Shown piece by piece: positions 7,975 to 18,565 of a stretch of DNA of 64,000 nucleotides. Positions within the stretch are counted from its first letter, which is position 1. Each line of letters begins with the position of its first letter. The translations under genes and the position numbers were made by a program. Location of the stretch: contig JAAYQZ010000048.1 in assembly GCA_012519025.1 (NCBI GenBank), positions 1-64,000 of the forward strand. The letters are read 5' to 3'. The stretch is from Bacillota bacterium (GTDB taxonomy: Bacteria; Bacillota; Limnochordia; DTU087). Below the pieces are notes generated by a model. The model searched no databases and had not been told where the DNA came from. It saw only the letters and a program-made list of their open reading frames with translations.

Positions 7975-8081
7975 ATGAAGGATTCATTGGAACTATTGTT
8001 TGGTAATGCAGTAAACGATAAATGGAGCTTGAGCCTGCCGTGAGGTGGGCTCTTGTCAAGTTTGAAAAGGAGTGGTTTTGA

Positions 8082-8618
8082 GTGTCACAGGCAGTGTTGG
8101 ATGTAATTAAGGGAAGGCGATGCATACGGGAATTTGCTAACGAACCGGTATCTGAAAAATTGGTCAGGGGGCTTTTGGACGCGGCCCGCTATGCGCCCAG
8201 TGCAGGCAACCGCCAGGCTTGGTTTTTCTATGTTGTCAAGTCCCAAGCAGTAAAAGCAAAGCTGGCTAAAGCGGCCCTTGGTCAAAGCTTTCTCAAAGAC
8301 GCACCCATTAACATAGTAGTTTGCGCTGAACCCGACACAAGTGCCTCCCGGTACGGTAGTCGAGGCGCTGAATTGTACTGTTTGCAGGATACCGCAGCTG
8401 CAGTGCAAAATATTCTGCTTTCAGCCCATGGGTTCGGTCTGGCTGCCTGTTGGGTGGGAGCTTTCGATGAAAATGCAGTCAAAAATGCCCTTGACATGGC
8501 CCAAAATCGGCGACCGGTGGCGATTATACCTGTGGGCTACACTGGGCTGGAGACGCCTCCTGAGGCACCTGCCCGTCGAGAAATAGACAGCATTTCTAAG
8601 ATAGTAAATGACAAATAA
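8082..8618 (+). CDS. Nitroreductase-family FMN oxidoreductase
   Basis: 178 residues with the family hallmarks: an N-terminal IKGRRCIREF (the RRSxRxF-type FMN phosphate contact), ARYAPSAGNRQAWFFYVV near 35-52, and a C-terminal PVGYTGLETPPEAPAR. These enzymes use NAD(P)H and FMN to reduce nitro compounds, quinones or enoates; the physiological substrate cannot be read here. The GTG start lies about 9 bases after AAAAGGAG. It is probably cotranscribed with the flavodoxin-family gene. The weak hairpin in the gap (GAGCC/GGGCTC near 8029-8052) is not convincing as a terminator. Confidence 0.88.
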   Translation: MSQAVLDVIKGRRCIREFANEPVSEKLVRGLLDAARYAPSAGNRQAWFFYVVKSQAVKAKLAKAALGQSFLKDAPINIVVCAEPDTSASRYGSRGAELYCLQDTAAAVQNILLSAHGFGLAACWVGAFDENAVKNALDMAQNRRPVAIIPVGYTGLETPPEAPARREIDSISKIVNDK

Positions 8619-8686
8619 ACAGAAGTATGATGTGGATAATTTACATCACCCATACTAAAAATTTACAGTTTCGGAACAAAATCCTG

Positions 8687-8715
8687 TTGACAGGCGCCTT
8701 ATCATCCCTTATAGT
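8687..8715 (+). promoter_or_regulatory. Promoter for the ilv-leu operon
   Basis: TTGACA at 8687-8692 is perfect and TATAGT at 8710-8715 follows at 17-base spacing. Transcription would start near 8722, just upstream of T-box 3. Confidence 0.8.
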
Positions 8716-8734
8716 ATAAAGAAATTATCTGAGT

Positions 8735-9012
8735 GCAGATAAAGGCGATGCAGGAGAAAAGTAGCTATAGAGGGTGGTTAAGAGAGTCGGCGGATGGTGC
8801 AAGCCGAACCAAGACTATATGCGAAACTCACTCCGAAGCTGTTGACCGAAAACCTCAAGTAGGTCCAACCGGATCACTTCCGTTAGCAGTGGGTTCCCCC
8901 AAAGCCAGGTTTTGGGGGGCTGAGATTGCGGGCTGTTGCTCATTTGCTGCTCCCGTGATGAAAAAGGGTGGTACCACGATATCTCTCGTCCCTTTCGGAC
9001 GGGAGATTTTTG
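8735..9012 (+). promoter_or_regulatory. T-box leader 3, leucine-type, for ilvBNC-leuACDB-cimA
   Basis: A full T-box. GATGC and AAAAGTA lie in the lower stem I, GGTGGTT pairs with AACC in the upper helix, and the core AGGGTGGTACCACGA is at 8965-8979. The specifier loop can be drawn from the pairing GGAG/CTCC below and GCTATAG/CTATATGC above. The 3' side then reads GAAA-CTC-A, giving the leucine codon CTC at 8827-8829. That suits the ilv-leu operon that follows and is the same identity as the Bacillus ilv-leu leader. Confidence 0.93.
8983..9012 (+). terminator. Attenuator terminator of T-box 3
   Basis: CTCTCGTCC pairs with GGACGGGAG over a 5-base loop and runs into TTTTTG. It directly follows the T-box core. 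Confidence 0.88.
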
Positions 9013-9110
9013 TTATACTCAGATAAATTATCTGGAAAGGAGATGAGCAGACTATGGCAGCAGTTCGAGCCACTAAACAAGACATCTATCACGGAGGTGA
9101 CGCGGCTATC

Positions 9111-10826
9111 GTGGAAACTCAGACTACGATTACAGGTGCTGAAGCCCTAATTAAAAGTCTTCAGGCAGAAGGTGTCGATGTTGTGTTTGGCTACCCGGGG
9201 GGTGCTGTGCTGAATATTTACGATGCACTGCATCAGTCGTCTTTAAGGCATATTCTTACCCGTCACGAGCAGGCCGCAGCTCATGCCGCCGATGCTTACG
9301 CAAGGGTGACCGGTAAACCGGGTGTATGCATTGCCACAAGCGGTCCGGGTGCAACCAACTTAGTCACCGGTCTTGCAACAGCGTATATGGATTCAGTACC
9401 GGTAGTAGCAATCACAGGGCAGGTGGCGAGCTTTCTTATTGGCAAAGACGCATTTCAAGAGGCCGATATCACCGGCATTACCATGCCGATCACGAAACAT
9501 AATTATTTAGTGAAAGATGCCAAAGACCTGCCGGGGATCATCAAAGAAGCATTTTACGTAGCATCTACCGGAAGACCGGGACCCGTGCTCATCGATATTC
9601 CAAGGGATGTGGCTGTAGGGGAACTGTCATACAAACATCCTGAGTCAGTGGAACTCAGTACTTATAAACCCACTTACGTAGGCCATATAAAGCAGATTAC
9701 ATCTGCTGTTGCCGCTATAGACGAAGCCTCGAAACCGCTTCTTTACGTCGGAGGAGGGGCAGTGGCAGCAGGTGCCCACGCTGAAATATTGGAGCTTGCG
9801 GAAAAGGCCGATATTCCTGTGACCATGACTCTCATGGGTTTGGGTGCATTTCCCGGTGAACATCAGCTCTCCTTAGGCATGCTGGGCATGCACGGAACTG
9901 CTTACGCCAATTACTCAGTCAACCACTGCGATTTGTTGATTGCAGTCGGCGCCCGGTTCGATGATCGAGTAACCGGAGACATCCAAAGTTTTGCACCTCA
10001 TGCCCGGGTGATCCACATTGATATCGACCCGGCAGAGATCGGCAAAAACATTCATGTCGATATCCCCATAGTGGGCGATGCCTGCAATGTATTGAAAGAA
10101 ATCGTGGCAAAGGTCGCACCTAAACAACATACCCATTGGGTTACAAAAATCAAGAAATGGAAGCAGGAGCATCCTTTGCACTATGAGATTGAAGAGAGCA
10201 ATTGCCAGGCTGCAGGGACTTCCCAGCGAGTGCATCCACAAGCTGTAATAGATGCCTTGTATGAGTTGACCAAAGGTGATGCCGTTGTTGCAACCGATGT
10301 TGGGCAACATCAGATGTGGGCGGCCCACTACTATCGATTTGCTCAGACACGGCGGTTTGTCACATCCGGTGGGCTTGGCACTATGGGGTTTGGCCTGCCT
10401 GCCGCAGTCGGGGCACAAATCGGCAAGCCCGATGCAACCGTACTTTGCATTGCGGGTGATGGCAGCATTCAGATGAATATCCAAGAACTTGCCACTGTGG
10501 TTCAAGAAAAACTACCGGTTAAAGTTTTCATACTGAACAACCAATGGCTGGGAATGGTGAGGCAGTGGCAGGAGCTGTTTTTTGAAAAGCGCTATTCTCA
10601 TACTTCGCTTGAGTCTGGTCCTGATTTCGTCAAATTGGCAGAGGCCTATGGTGTCAAAGGGATGCGGATCAAAAACCCTTCAGAAATGATGGCAGTGCTC
10701 GAAGCTGCTTTGGCACACCCCGGTCCGGTAGTTGTAGATTGCTGGGTCAAACAAGATGAAAATGTGTATCCAATGGTGCCGGCCGGCAAAGGGCTGAGTG
10801 AAATGTTGGGATTGGAGGGCAAATAG
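9111..10826 (+). CDS. ilvB: Acetolactate synthase, large subunit
   Basis: The ThDP-dependent catalytic subunit makes 2-acetolactate from two pyruvates or 2-aceto-2-hydroxybutyrate from pyruvate plus 2-ketobutyrate. FGYPGGAVL and [15 protein letters not shown] (catalytic Glu) mark the N-terminal domain, [14 protein letters not shown] is the ThDP/Mg motif, and [11 protein letters not shown] follows it. I chose the GTG at 9111 because GGAGGTGA lies 10 bases upstream and the family N-terminus [15 protein letters not shown] then begins near residue 8, giving 571 residues. The track start, ATG 9054, also has a usable SD and would add a 19-residue N-terminus with no family resemblance. First gene of the leucine T-box operon; ilvN starts four bases after its stop. 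Confidence 0.95.
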   Translation: METQTTITGAEALIKSLQAEGVDVVFGYPGGAVLNIYDALHQSSLRHILTRHEQAAAHAADAYARVTGKPGVCIATSGPGATNLVTGLATAYMDSVPVVAITGQVASFLIGKDAFQEADITGITMPITKHNYLVKDAKDLPGIIKEAFYVASTGRPGPVLIDIPRDVAVGELSYKHPESVELSTYKPTYVGHIKQITSAVAAIDEASKPLLYVGGGAVAAGAHAEILELAEKADIPVTMTLMGLGAFPGEHQLSLGMLGMHGTAYANYSVNHCDLLIAVGARFDDRVTGDIQSFAPHARVIHIDIDPAEIGKNIHVDIPIVGDACNVLKEIVAKVAPKQHTHWVTKIKKWKQEHPLHYEIEESNCQAAGTSQRVHPQAVIDALYELTKGDAVVATDVGQHQMWAAHYYRFAQTRRFVTSGGLGTMGFGLPAAVGAQIGKPDATVLCIAGDGSIQMNIQELATVVQEKLPVKVFILNNQWLGMVRQWQELFFEKRYSHTSLESGPDFVKLAEAYGVKGMRIKNPSEMMAVLEAALAHPGPVVVDCWVKQDENVYPMVPAGKGLSEMLGLEGK

Positions 10827-10829
10827 AAC

Positions 10830-11324
10830 ATGCATCACGTACTGTCTGTTTTGGTGGAAAACCGCTCCGGTGTGCTGTCCCGAGTGGCAGGCCTGTTTAG
10901 CCGGCGCGGCTACAGTATAGACAGCATCGCGGTAGGGCCAACAGAGGACCCCGCTGTATCCAGAATGGTCATCGTTGTACAGGCAGACGAAGATGGCCTT
11001 GAGCAGATCACAAAGCAGCTGCACAAGCTCATCGACGTGCTTAAAATTCACGATATTACCGGTGAAGCTAGAGTAGAGCGGGAACTGGCTTTAATTAAAG
11101 TGCAGGCAGATGCGGCCAACCGCGGAGATATCCTGCAAATCGTTGATATCTTTAGGGCAAAGATCGTGGATGTGGCGGAAAAGTCGTTGATTATTGAGAT
11201 TACTGGAGACACAGATAAAGTTGACGCGTTAATTGAGCTTTTGCGCACCTTCGGAATCCAAGAATTGGTGCGCACCGGACGCATCGCGATGGTGCGGGGT
11301 AGACGTGTCGAAGCTGCCAGATAA
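10830..11324 (+). CDS. ilvN: Acetolactate synthase, small regulatory subunit
   Basis: 164 residues, the normal length for IlvN/IlvH. The N-terminal ACT domain ([20 protein letters not shown]) binds valine for feedback inhibition and activates IlvB. The C-terminal ALS regulatory domain follows from about residue 85 ([19 protein letters not shown]). The ATG is separated from the ilvB stop by three bases, with the SD inside the end of ilvB (GGAGGG), so translation is probably coupled. Together with ilvB it forms the holoenzyme. Confidence 0.95.
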   Translation: MHHVLSVLVENRSGVLSRVAGLFSRRGYSIDSIAVGPTEDPAVSRMVIVVQADEDGLEQITKQLHKLIDVLKIHDITGEARVERELALIKVQADAANRGDILQIVDIFRAKIVDVAEKSLIIEITGDTDKVDALIELLRTFGIQELVRTGRIAMVRGRRVEAAR

Positions 11325-11343
11325 AAACGAAGGGATGATATTT

Positions 11344-12345
11344 GTGGCGAGGATGTATTATGACAAGGATGCTGATTTGCAGATTTTGGCTGGTGAGTCT
11401 ATTGCTATTGTTGGGTACGGCAGTCAAGGCCATGCCCAGGCTCAAAATTTAAGAGATAGTGGTTTAGATGTCATAGTGGCCAATCGCAAAGGCAGTGCCA
11501 ACTATAATTTAGCCGTTGAACATGGGTTTGATCCCGTAAGTGCTGCGGAAGCAGCAGCCCAAGCCAATCTGATACAGATTTTGGTGCCGGATGAAGTGGC
11601 AGCGAAAGTCTATTACGAAGAGATTTTGCCTCATATGGACGAAGGTAAGGCTTTAGTCTTTTCCCACGGATTCAACATTCACTATGGACAGGTTGTGCCT
11701 CCGGAGGGTGTAGACGTGTTTATGGTGGCTCCTAAAGGGCCGGGCCATTTGGTAAGACGAATGTATGTCGATGGGAAAGGTGTGCCGGCTTTACTTGCTG
11801 TCCATCAAGATGCCACAGGGCAAGCCCACCGCCGAGGTCTTGCTTATGCCAAAGGTATCGGGGCTACAAGGGCCGGTGTGATTGAGACAACGTTTGCAGA
11901 AGAGACTGAAACGGATCTTTTCGGAGAGCAGGTAGTTTTGTGCGGTGGTGTCACTGAACTGGTGAGAGCGGGATTTGACACTTTAGTTGACGCCGGTTAC
12001 CAGCCTGAAGTCGCTTACTTTGAGTGTTTGCATGAGTTGAAACTGATCGTTGATCTTATGTATGAAAGCGGCATAACAGGTATGCGCTACTCCATCAGCG
12101 ATACAGCGGAATATGGCGATTTAATGACCGGAACCCGCATTATTTCCAAGGAAACTAGAGACGTAATGCAGGAAGTGCTGAGAGAAGTTCAAGAGGGCGA
12201 TTTCGCCAGAAATTGGATTTTAGAAAACCAGGCTAGACGGCCGGCTTTTAACGCAAAACGGCAGAAACAATCGGAACATCCCGTGGAGGTAGTGGGGGAG
12301 AAGCTCAGGGCCATGATGCCGTGGATATCCGGTGAGGATGCATAG
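11344..12345 (+). CDS. ilvC: Ketol-acid reductoisomerase
   Basis: Class I enzyme of 333 residues from the GTG at 11344. It isomerises and reduces acetolactate with NAD(P)H and Mg2+. The Rossmann motif [10 protein letters not shown] starts near residue 24, followed by VANRKGS, whose residues help set NADPH or NADH preference. [11 protein letters not shown] and [16 protein letters not shown] supply metal and substrate ligands. The track start at 11233 overlaps ilvN and is wrong. Of the close starts (ATG 11335, GTG 11344, ATG 11353), only GTG 11344 has AAGGGA at a proper distance (8 bases), and it gives the usual family length. Confidence 0.95.
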   Translation: MARMYYDKDADLQILAGESIAIVGYGSQGHAQAQNLRDSGLDVIVANRKGSANYNLAVEHGFDPVSAAEAAAQANLIQILVPDEVAAKVYYEEILPHMDEGKALVFSHGFNIHYGQVVPPEGVDVFMVAPKGPGHLVRRMYVDGKGVPALLAVHQDATGQAHRRGLAYAKGIGATRAGVIETTFAEETETDLFGEQVVLCGGVTELVRAGFDTLVDAGYQPEVAYFECLHELKLIVDLMYESGITGMRYSISDTAEYGDLMTGTRIISKETRDVMQEVLREVQEGDFARNWILENQARRPAFNAKRQKQSEHPVEVVGEKLRAMMPWISGEDA

Positions 12346-12413
12346 TTTAAAGACCAACACATTTCATCTGCATAAAATACCTATCGGATTTTAATTAACT
12401 AGGAGGGCAGAAC

Positions 12414-13961
12414 ATGTCACGGATCTATATCTTTGATACCACACTGCGGGATGGCGAACAGACCCCGGGAGTAAGTCTAAATGTTCAGGAGAAATTGGAA
12501 ATAGCCCGCCAGCTTGCCAGGCTAAATGTAGATGTGATTGAGGCAGGTTTTCCTGTGGCTTCGCCCGGTGATTTTGCGGCTACCGCAGCCATTGCCGAAC
12601 AGATCCAGGGTCCGAAAATTGCGGCCTTGGCCCGGGCAACAGCCAAAGATATTGAAACGGCGGCTAAAGCCCTTCAACAGGCCAAATATCCCATTATTCA
12701 TACCTTTGTGGCTACATCGCCCATCCATATGGAGTACAAGCTGCGCAAACAGCCGGCAGAAGTGCTGCAAATGGTTGAAGATGCCGTCAAGGGTGCCAGA
12801 GGGTTTGTTGACGATGTGGAGTTTTCTGCTGAAGATGCGACCCGAAGCGATCTGGTGTTTTTGGCAGAAGTTGTTCAGACCGCTGTAAACGCGGGGGCCA
12901 CAAGAATTAATATCCCTGATACAGTGGGATATACGACCCCGGGGGAGTTCCGTAATCTGATCCACTATCTTAAAAACCATGTGGCCGGCATAGACCAAGT
13001 TCAACTCAGTGTCCACTGTCACAACGATTTGGGCATGGCTGTGGCTAACTCACTTGCCGCCTTGGAAGCCGGTGCTACACAGGTAGAGTGCACCATCAAC
13101 GGCCTTGGGGAGAGAGCGGGCAATGCTTCATTAGAAGAGCTGGTCATGGCTTTATCTACGAGACAAGATTACTTTGCCTTTAGAACCGGTATAGTGACAG
13201 AACATATATCGAGAACCAGTCGCCTGGTCAGTGCTTTGACCGGTGTGCCTGTCCAGCCCAATAAAGCTATTGTCGGGGCCAACGCCTTTGCCCACGAATC
13301 GGGGATCCACCAAGACGGTTTCCTAAAAGCGCCGTCTACTTATGAGATCATGACCCCACAATCTATAGGGCTGCACGAGAGTCGTTTGGTTTTGGGCAAG
13401 CATTCCGGGCGCCACGCGTTTCGGGAAAAGCTTAAGGAATTGGGCTATAACCTCACAGGAACAGAAATGGAACAGGCATTTCAGAGGTTTATTGTGTTGG
13501 CGGATAAGAAAAAGGAAGTTTCTGATCGGGACATAGATGCACTTCTGCAAGAAGAAATAGTGGCGATTCCCGAAAGTCTCACACTGGATTATATTCACAT
13601 ATCCAGCGGCAATCAGACGGTTCCTACGGCAACAGTCCGGCTTACTCAAGGAGAGATAGGAACAGCCGAAGCCGCCTGTGGCAGTGGTCCCATCGACGCG
13701 GTTTATAAGGCTATCGATCGAGCCAGCGGGATTTCTGCCAAGCTGGAAAGCTATGCCCTGCAGGCTGTAACCGGTGGCAAAGATGCTTTAGGTGAAGTGA
13801 CTGTACGCATCCGCGGCAATGGATCAACTTTTATAGGAAGGGGCACAAGCACAGATATCATTGAGGCTAGTGCCAAAGCATATGTACATGCTTTAAACAA
13901 GCTGGTTTATCAAAGGAGCCAAAATCCCGACGATGAGGCACCTTGCAAGGAGGAGGGCTAA
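12414..13961 (+). CDS. leuA: 2-isopropylmalate synthase
   Basis: 515 residues. It condenses acetyl-CoA with 2-ketoisovalerate in the first committed leucine step. [16 protein letters not shown] near residues 7-22 and [14 protein letters not shown] near 201-214 are the metal-binding signatures of the HMGL-like TIM barrel, and [14 protein letters not shown] follows. The C-terminal LeuA allosteric domain (about 390-505, with [18 protein letters not shown]) gives leucine feedback control. The ATG follows AGGAGGG. leuC begins three bases after its stop. A second DRE-TIM enzyme, cimA, closes the operon and is clearly distinct. Confidence 0.95.
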   Translation: MSRIYIFDTTLRDGEQTPGVSLNVQEKLEIARQLARLNVDVIEAGFPVASPGDFAATAAIAEQIQGPKIAALARATAKDIETAAKALQQAKYPIIHTFVATSPIHMEYKLRKQPAEVLQMVEDAVKGARGFVDDVEFSAEDATRSDLVFLAEVVQTAVNAGATRINIPDTVGYTTPGEFRNLIHYLKNHVAGIDQVQLSVHCHNDLGMAVANSLAALEAGATQVECTINGLGERAGNASLEELVMALSTRQDYFAFRTGIVTEHISRTSRLVSALTGVPVQPNKAIVGANAFAHESGIHQDGFLKAPSTYEIMTPQSIGLHESRLVLGKHSGRHAFREKLKELGYNLTGTEMEQAFQRFIVLADKKKEVSDRDIDALLQEEIVAIPESLTLDYIHISSGNQTVPTATVRLTQGEIGTAEAACGSGPIDAVYKAIDRASGISAKLESYALQAVTGGKDALGEVTVRIRGNGSTFIGRGTSTDIIEASAKAYVHALNKLVYQRSQNPDDEAPCKEEG

Positions 13962-13964
13962 AAT

Positions 13965-15239
13965 ATGGGAATGACTATTACAGAAAAAATCCTAGCCAAA
14001 CATGCCGGCAGACAAAAACTGGAGGCCGGTGAACTGATCAACGCTAAAGTTGATATGGTTTTGGGCAATGATGTTACTGCCCCTTTGGCTATCCAGGAAT
14101 TTGAACGCATCGGTGTCAAAACCGTATTCGATCCGGCTAAAATCGCGCTTGTGCCTGATCATTTCACACCAAATAAAGACATTCAATCGGCAGAGCAGGC
14201 TAAGATAATGCGAGAATTTGCCAGGCGCCATGATATTGTTCATTACTTTGAAGTGGGTCGTATGGGTATTGAGCACTGTTTGCTGCCGGAACTCGGCATT
14301 GTCCTGCCCGGCCACGTTGTTATCGGGGCTGATTCCCACACCTGTACTTATGGAGCACTGGGCGCGTTTGCAACCGGTGTCGGTAGCACTGATATGGCCG
14401 CGGCCATGGCCACCGGGGAGGCTTGGTTTAGGGTCCCTGAAACCATACTTTTTGTCTACCGTGGTGAACTGAAACCATGGGTAAGCGGGAAGGATCTAAT
14501 CCTTTACACTATCGGTCTGATTGGTGTCGATGGCGCCCGGTATATGTCTATGGAGTTTACTGGCGAAGCCATTGAAGGTCTTTCCCAAGATGCCCGATTC
14601 ACAATGGCGAATATGGCTATTGAGGCAGGGGCTAAGAACGGCATTTTCATCCCGGACGCGGTAACGGAAAATTACGTTCGGCAGAGGGCCAAAGGCAATT
14701 ATGAATTTTACGTAAGCGATCCTGATGCCCATTATAAAAAGGTGATCGAGATCGATGTAAGTGGAATCGAACCCCAAGTGGCGTTTCCCCATCTACCGGA
14801 GAATGCCCGAGGAATCGGCGATGTGGGGGAAGTGGCCGTTGATCAAGTTGTCATCGGGTCGTGCACAAATGGTCGGATAGAGGATCTGGAAATTGCAGCA
14901 TCAATCTTACAAGGTAAGACTGTTGCTGCAAATGTGCGATTGATTGTTATACCCGGAACCCAGGCTATATACCTTGAAGCCTTGAATCAAGGCCTCATCG
15001 AGATTTTTATTAACGCGGGAGCCGCGGTAAGCACACCTACATGTGGACCTTGTCTGGGCGGGCATATGGGTATTTTGGCCAAAGGAGAACGGGCTGTAGC
15101 AACGACTAACCGCAATTTTGTCGGTCGCATGGGACATCCGGAAAGTGAAGTTTACCTAAGCGGCCCCGCGGTGGCCGCGGCATCGGCTGTGACCGGGTAC
15201 ATTACATCTCCTCAAGATGTTGTGAAGGAGGGGGCATAA
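13965..15239 (+). CDS. leuC: 3-isopropylmalate dehydratase, large subunit (LeuC/HacA type)
   Basis: 424 residues, the length of the archaeal/clostridial two-subunit type rather than the 466-residue enterobacterial LeuC. It carries the [4Fe-4S] cluster that isomerises 2- to 3-isopropylmalate. The ligands are in VIGSCTNGR near 301-309 and in the [11 protein letters not shown] segment near 363-373; [20 protein letters not shown] is the aconitase signature. Start ATG 13965, with an in-frame ATG at 13971 and the SD AAGGAGGAGG in the end of leuA. Since cimA is in the same operon, this subunit very likely also works on citramalate for isoleucine. Confidence 0.94.
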   Translation: MGMTITEKILAKHAGRQKLEAGELINAKVDMVLGNDVTAPLAIQEFERIGVKTVFDPAKIALVPDHFTPNKDIQSAEQAKIMREFARRHDIVHYFEVGRMGIEHCLLPELGIVLPGHVVIGADSHTCTYGALGAFATGVGSTDMAAAMATGEAWFRVPETILFVYRGELKPWVSGKDLILYTIGLIGVDGARYMSMEFTGEAIEGLSQDARFTMANMAIEAGAKNGIFIPDAVTENYVRQRAKGNYEFYVSDPDAHYKKVIEIDVSGIEPQVAFPHLPENARGIGDVGEVAVDQVVIGSCTNGRIEDLEIAASILQGKTVAANVRLIVIPGTQAIYLEALNQGLIEIFINAGAAVSTPTCGPCLGGHMGILAKGERAVATTNRNFVGRMGHPESEVYLSGPAVAAASAVTGYITSPQDVVKEGA

Positions 15240-15240
15240 C

Positions 15241-15744
15241 ATGAACGTTTTTCAAGGTAAAACATGGGTTTTCGGTGATGATATCGATACTGATGCCATT
15301 ATTCCTGCCCGCTATTTGACAACTCAAGATCCAAAGATTTTAGCGGCTCACTGTATGGAGGATGCTGAGCCTGATTTCCCCAAAAAGGTGCAGCCTGGCG
15401 ATATTATTGTAGGGGGCAAAAACTTTGGTTGTGGAAGTTCCAGAGAACATGCACCAATTGCCATCAGCGGTGCAGGTGTTAGCTTAGTGATTGCCGAGTC
15501 CTTTGCCAGGATCTTTTTCCGCAATGCTATTAATATCGGTCTACCGATTGTTGAGTGCCCCCAGGCAGTTTCCGGCTGTGAAAACGGGCATACACTTCAA
15601 GTAGACCTGGCCGCGGGAGTTGTCAAAAACCTTACACTAAACGAAAGTTATGAGGCAGTGGCGTTCCCCGATTTCATGCAGGAAATAATTCAGGCCGGAG
15701 GCTTAATCGGTTTTGTCAAACGGCAGACGGGAGGGGAGAAGTAA
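15241..15744 (+). CDS. leuD: 3-isopropylmalate dehydratase, small subunit
   Basis: 167 residues, the short form that pairs with the 420-residue large subunit. [16 protein letters not shown] near 12-27 and [15 protein letters not shown] near 57-71 are the swivel-domain substrate-binding motifs. The ATG is two bases after the leuC stop, with GAAGGAGGGG just upstream. The substrate-specificity loop falls between these motifs and cannot be interpreted by eye. It acts in leucine synthesis and probably also in the citramalate route. Confidence 0.95.
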   Translation: MNVFQGKTWVFGDDIDTDAIIPARYLTTQDPKILAAHCMEDAEPDFPKKVQPGDIIVGGKNFGCGSSREHAPIAISGAGVSLVIAESFARIFFRNAINIGLPIVECPQAVSGCENGHTLQVDLAAGVVKNLTLNESYEAVAFPDFMQEIIQAGGLIGFVKRQTGGEK

Positions 15745-15745
15745 T

Positions 15746-16840
15746 ATGGCTAAGATTGTTTTGCTTCCCGGTGACGGTATCGGGACAGAAATTATGCAAG
15801 AAGCTGTTAAGGTGCTTGAGGTTGTTGGTGAAATGGAAGACATAGATTTCCAGTGGGAAACGGCAGATATGGGTGGTGTCGCCATAGATGAACACGGTAC
15901 TCCCCTGCCTGATGATACTCTGGATGCCTGTCGGGAAGCCGATGGAGTACTTTTAGGTGCTGTGGGAGGGCCTAAATGGGATGATCTGCCCGGTGATTTG
16001 CGCCCTGAAGCCGGTCTATTAGGAATCCGGCGGGGGCTGGGGCTGTTTGCTAATTTGAGACCGGCCAGGGTTTTCAACCCCTTGGTTGATGCATCAAGTT
16101 TGAAGGCAGAACTTGCCGCGGGGGTAGATATATTAGTGGTCCGCGAACTGACGGGAGGCCTTTACTTCGGCAGGCCCCGCTTCCGAGAAGAAACGGAGAC
16201 AGGAGGCTTTCGTGCCGTGGACACACTTGAATATACGACGGAGGAAATACGGCGCATTGCCTTGGTGGCCTTTGAAGCAGCTCAAAAGCGCCGCCAAAAA
16301 GTCACCTCAGTTGATAAATCCAATATTTTAGAGTCATCCCGGCTCTGGCGGGAAGTTGTTGGCGAAGTGGCGAGGGAATTCCCATCAATTGAGTGTGAAC
16401 ATATGTTCGTAGATAACTGCGCGATGCAGCTTCTAAGAGATCCAAAACAGTTTGACGTCATTTTAACCACCAATATGTTCGGGGATATCTTAAGCGATGA
16501 AGCAGCCATGCTCACAGGTTCCCTAGGGATGCTGCCTTCAGCAAGCATTGGCGGCAGTGTGGGGCTTTATGAACCTGTGCACGGCTCTGCCCCAACTATT
16601 GCCGGACAAGACATCGCCAATCCTTTGGCTATGATCTTATCTGCGGCGATGCTTTTGCAGTATTCACTAAACAATGTAAAAGCCGCATTAAGGGTGGAGA
16701 AAGCAGTAGAGGATGTGCTCAGACGCGGGTATCGGACACAGGATATTTGGCAAGAAGGGATGCAGCTAGTCGGAACAAAGGCCATGGGTGATGAAGTAGC
16801 AAAAGCCGTGGCAGAAGGAGGCACGTATGGCAAGAGTTGA
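15746..16840 (+). CDS. leuB: 3-isopropylmalate dehydrogenase
   Basis: 364 residues from ATG 15746, one base after the leuD stop, with GGGAGGGGAG upstream. The track start at 15713 lies inside leuD and precedes the SD. It oxidatively decarboxylates 3-isopropylmalate with NAD+. [12 protein letters not shown] starts the protein, [13 protein letters not shown] holds substrate-binding Arg and Tyr, and [25 protein letters not shown] is the classical signature with the metal aspartates. [18 protein letters not shown] follows. The end overlaps cimA by 14 bases. In the citramalate pathway the same enzyme would oxidise 3-methylmalate to 2-ketobutyrate. Confidence 0.96.
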   Translation: MAKIVLLPGDGIGTEIMQEAVKVLEVVGEMEDIDFQWETADMGGVAIDEHGTPLPDDTLDACREADGVLLGAVGGPKWDDLPGDLRPEAGLLGIRRGLGLFANLRPARVFNPLVDASSLKAELAAGVDILVVRELTGGLYFGRPRFREETETGGFRAVDTLEYTTEEIRRIALVAFEAAQKRRQKVTSVDKSNILESSRLWREVVGEVAREFPSIECEHMFVDNCAMQLLRDPKQFDVILTTNMFGDILSDEAAMLTGSLGMLPSASIGGSVGLYEPVHGSAPTIAGQDIANPLAMILSAAMLLQYSLNNVKAALRVEKAVEDVLRRGYRTQDIWQEGMQLVGTKAMGDEVAKAVAEGGTYGKS

Positions 16841-18416
16841 GATATATGATACTACTTTACGAGATGGGACCCAAGGCGAAGGCATATCGTTTTCTGTTGA
16901 AGATAAACTGAAGGTAGCAAAACGGTTGGACGAAATGGGCTTCGATTATATCGAAGGCGGTTGGCCGGGTTCCAATCCCAAAGACAACGAATTTTTCCAA
17001 AAGGCGAAGGATATCGAATGGAAACATGCCAAGCTTTCCGCGTTTGGAAGCACTCGCCGGGTCAATCAAAAGGCCTCTGAGGATAAAAATCTGCAGGCAA
17101 TTCTTGATGCCGGAGTGAAAGCTGCAGCCATCGTGGGTAAATCGTGGGACTTTCATGTCACCAATGCCCTGCAGACCACTTTGGAAGAGAATTTGGCCAT
17201 GATCCAAGACAGTGTTGTCTATTTAGTATCACACGGGGTGGAAGTAATCTTCGATGCTGAACATTATTTTGATGGATTTAAGGCAAATCCCGATTATGCG
17301 CTGTTGGTTTTGGAAACTGCCGCAAAGGCTGGGGCAAGAGTAGCCGTACTTTGTGATACAAACGGGGGTACTTTGCCCTGGGAGATGGAGGCGGCCACCC
17401 GGGCGGCAGTCGATCGCTTAGGTATCGATGTCGGGGTGCATATTCACAACGACTCCGGCCTTGCTGTTGCCAACAGCCTTGTGGCAGTCAACGCCGGGGC
17501 AGTGCACGTACAGGGAACGATCAATGGTTATGGTGAGCGCTGCGGAAATGCCGATCTTTGCAGTGTGATCCCAAACTTGCAGTTAAAGGCCGGTAAAAGC
17601 TGTTTGCCCAATACAAATCTCAAGCATTTGGTACGGCTTTCTAACTACGTAAATGAATTAGCTAACCAAGTGCCTGACGCAAAACAGCCTTTTGTGGGCA
17701 AAAGTGTGTTTTCCCATAAAGGCGGTCTGCATGTGAGTGCACTCATGAAACATCCTGAAACTTATGAGCACATCCCCCCGGAAGCAGTCGGCAACCGGCG
17801 GCGGGTTTTGGTTTCCGAACTGTCTGGAGCCAGTAATATAGCATACAAGGCCCAGGAATATGATATAGATTTGGCACATGATTCTCCGGCACTGAGAAGT
17901 GTGGTGGAAGTCATTAAGGATCTGGAATATGAGGGGTATCATTTTGAAGGTGCTGAAGCATCTTTTGAAATCATGCTTAAAAAGTCCCTTGGTTTGTATA
18001 CCTCTTTCTTCGATCTGGAAAGCCTGAGGGTAATTATTGAAAGGGCCCACGGTGATGATGAGCCCCTCACTGAAGCGACGGTGAAAGTGCGTGTCAACGA
18101 CTTGATCTCCCATACGGTTGCTGAAGGGAATGGTCCTGTCAATGCTTTGGACAATGCACTTAGAAAAGCTTTAGAAGAGGCTTATCCACAGGTAAATGAT
18201 ATCTGGCTCACTGACTACAAAGTGCGGGTGTTGAATGAACATCGAGGAACAGAGGCTACAGTGAGGGTATTGATTGAATCCACTGATGGAGTGCAGACTT
18301 GGGGCACAGTAGGCGTATCCTCGAACTTGATTGAGGCGAGTTGGCGTGCATTGGTCGACAGCATAGAATATGGTCTTATGCAGGTAGCCTCCCGGGTTCC
18401 CGATAGTGCATCGTAA
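16827..18416 (+). CDS. cimA: (R)-citramalate synthase
   Basis: 529 residues of the DRE-TIM family. It condenses pyruvate with acetyl-CoA to citramalate, the entry to threonine-independent isoleucine synthesis. [21 protein letters not shown] and the following [11 protein letters not shown] are characteristic of the CimA branch rather than LeuA or homocitrate synthase. [14 protein letters not shown] is the metal motif and [12 protein letters not shown] the second signature. A C-terminal LeuA-type regulatory domain is present from about 400. The ATG follows GAAGGAGG inside the end of leuB, so translation is coupled. As last gene of a leucine T-box operon, its output depends on leucine-tRNA charging. 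No ilvA is in this window. Confidence 0.9.
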   Translation: MARVEIYDTTLRDGTQGEGISFSVEDKLKVAKRLDEMGFDYIEGGWPGSNPKDNEFFQKAKDIEWKHAKLSAFGSTRRVNQKASEDKNLQAILDAGVKAAAIVGKSWDFHVTNALQTTLEENLAMIQDSVVYLVSHGVEVIFDAEHYFDGFKANPDYALLVLETAAKAGARVAVLCDTNGGTLPWEMEAATRAAVDRLGIDVGVHIHNDSGLAVANSLVAVNAGAVHVQGTINGYGERCGNADLCSVIPNLQLKAGKSCLPNTNLKHLVRLSNYVNELANQVPDAKQPFVGKSVFSHKGGLHVSALMKHPETYEHIPPEAVGNRRRVLVSELSGASNIAYKAQEYDIDLAHDSPALRSVVEVIKDLEYEGYHFEGAEASFEIMLKKSLGLYTSFFDLESLRVIIERAHGDDEPLTEATVKVRVNDLISHTVAEGNGPVNALDNALRKALEEAYPQVNDIWLTDYKVRVLNEHRGTEATVRVLIESTDGVQTWGTVGVSSNLIEASWRALVDSIEYGLMQVASRVPDSAS

Positions 18417-18435
18417 TTAGTTTTACCTTCAAGCC

Positions 18436-18458
18436 AGCGCCCATATGGGCGCTTTTCC
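18436..18458 (+). terminator. Terminator of the ilv-leu-cimA operon
   Basis: AGCGCCCATATGGGCGCT is a perfect palindrome of 18 bases followed by TTTTCC. It lies 20 bases after the cimA stop. Confidence 0.8.
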
Positions 18459-18565
18459 TTTGGCATAGATTCCATTTTCCCTTCGTAAGATGAATAAAGA
18501 TAAAAGACAAACCCATCTAATTCGGTATGGGTCTTCTGTGGATCTTGAAGGGAAGGATTGATTTT

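Noticed and set aside
8629-8661. Inverted repeat AGTATGATGT/ACATC-CATACT after the nitroreductase
   Set aside because: The stem is interrupted by a 4-base bulge and followed by an A run on the plus strand, so it is not a convincing terminator.
8968-9150. Possible 36-residue leader peptide from ATG 9043 before ilvB
   Set aside because: It lacks spaced SD sites, has no run of regulatory Leu/Ile/Val codons, and T-box control makes a leader peptide unnecessary.
9915-10505. 196-residue ORF on the minus strand
   Set aside because: It is fully antisense to ilvB, has no SD, and the residue composition is that of a shadow reading frame.
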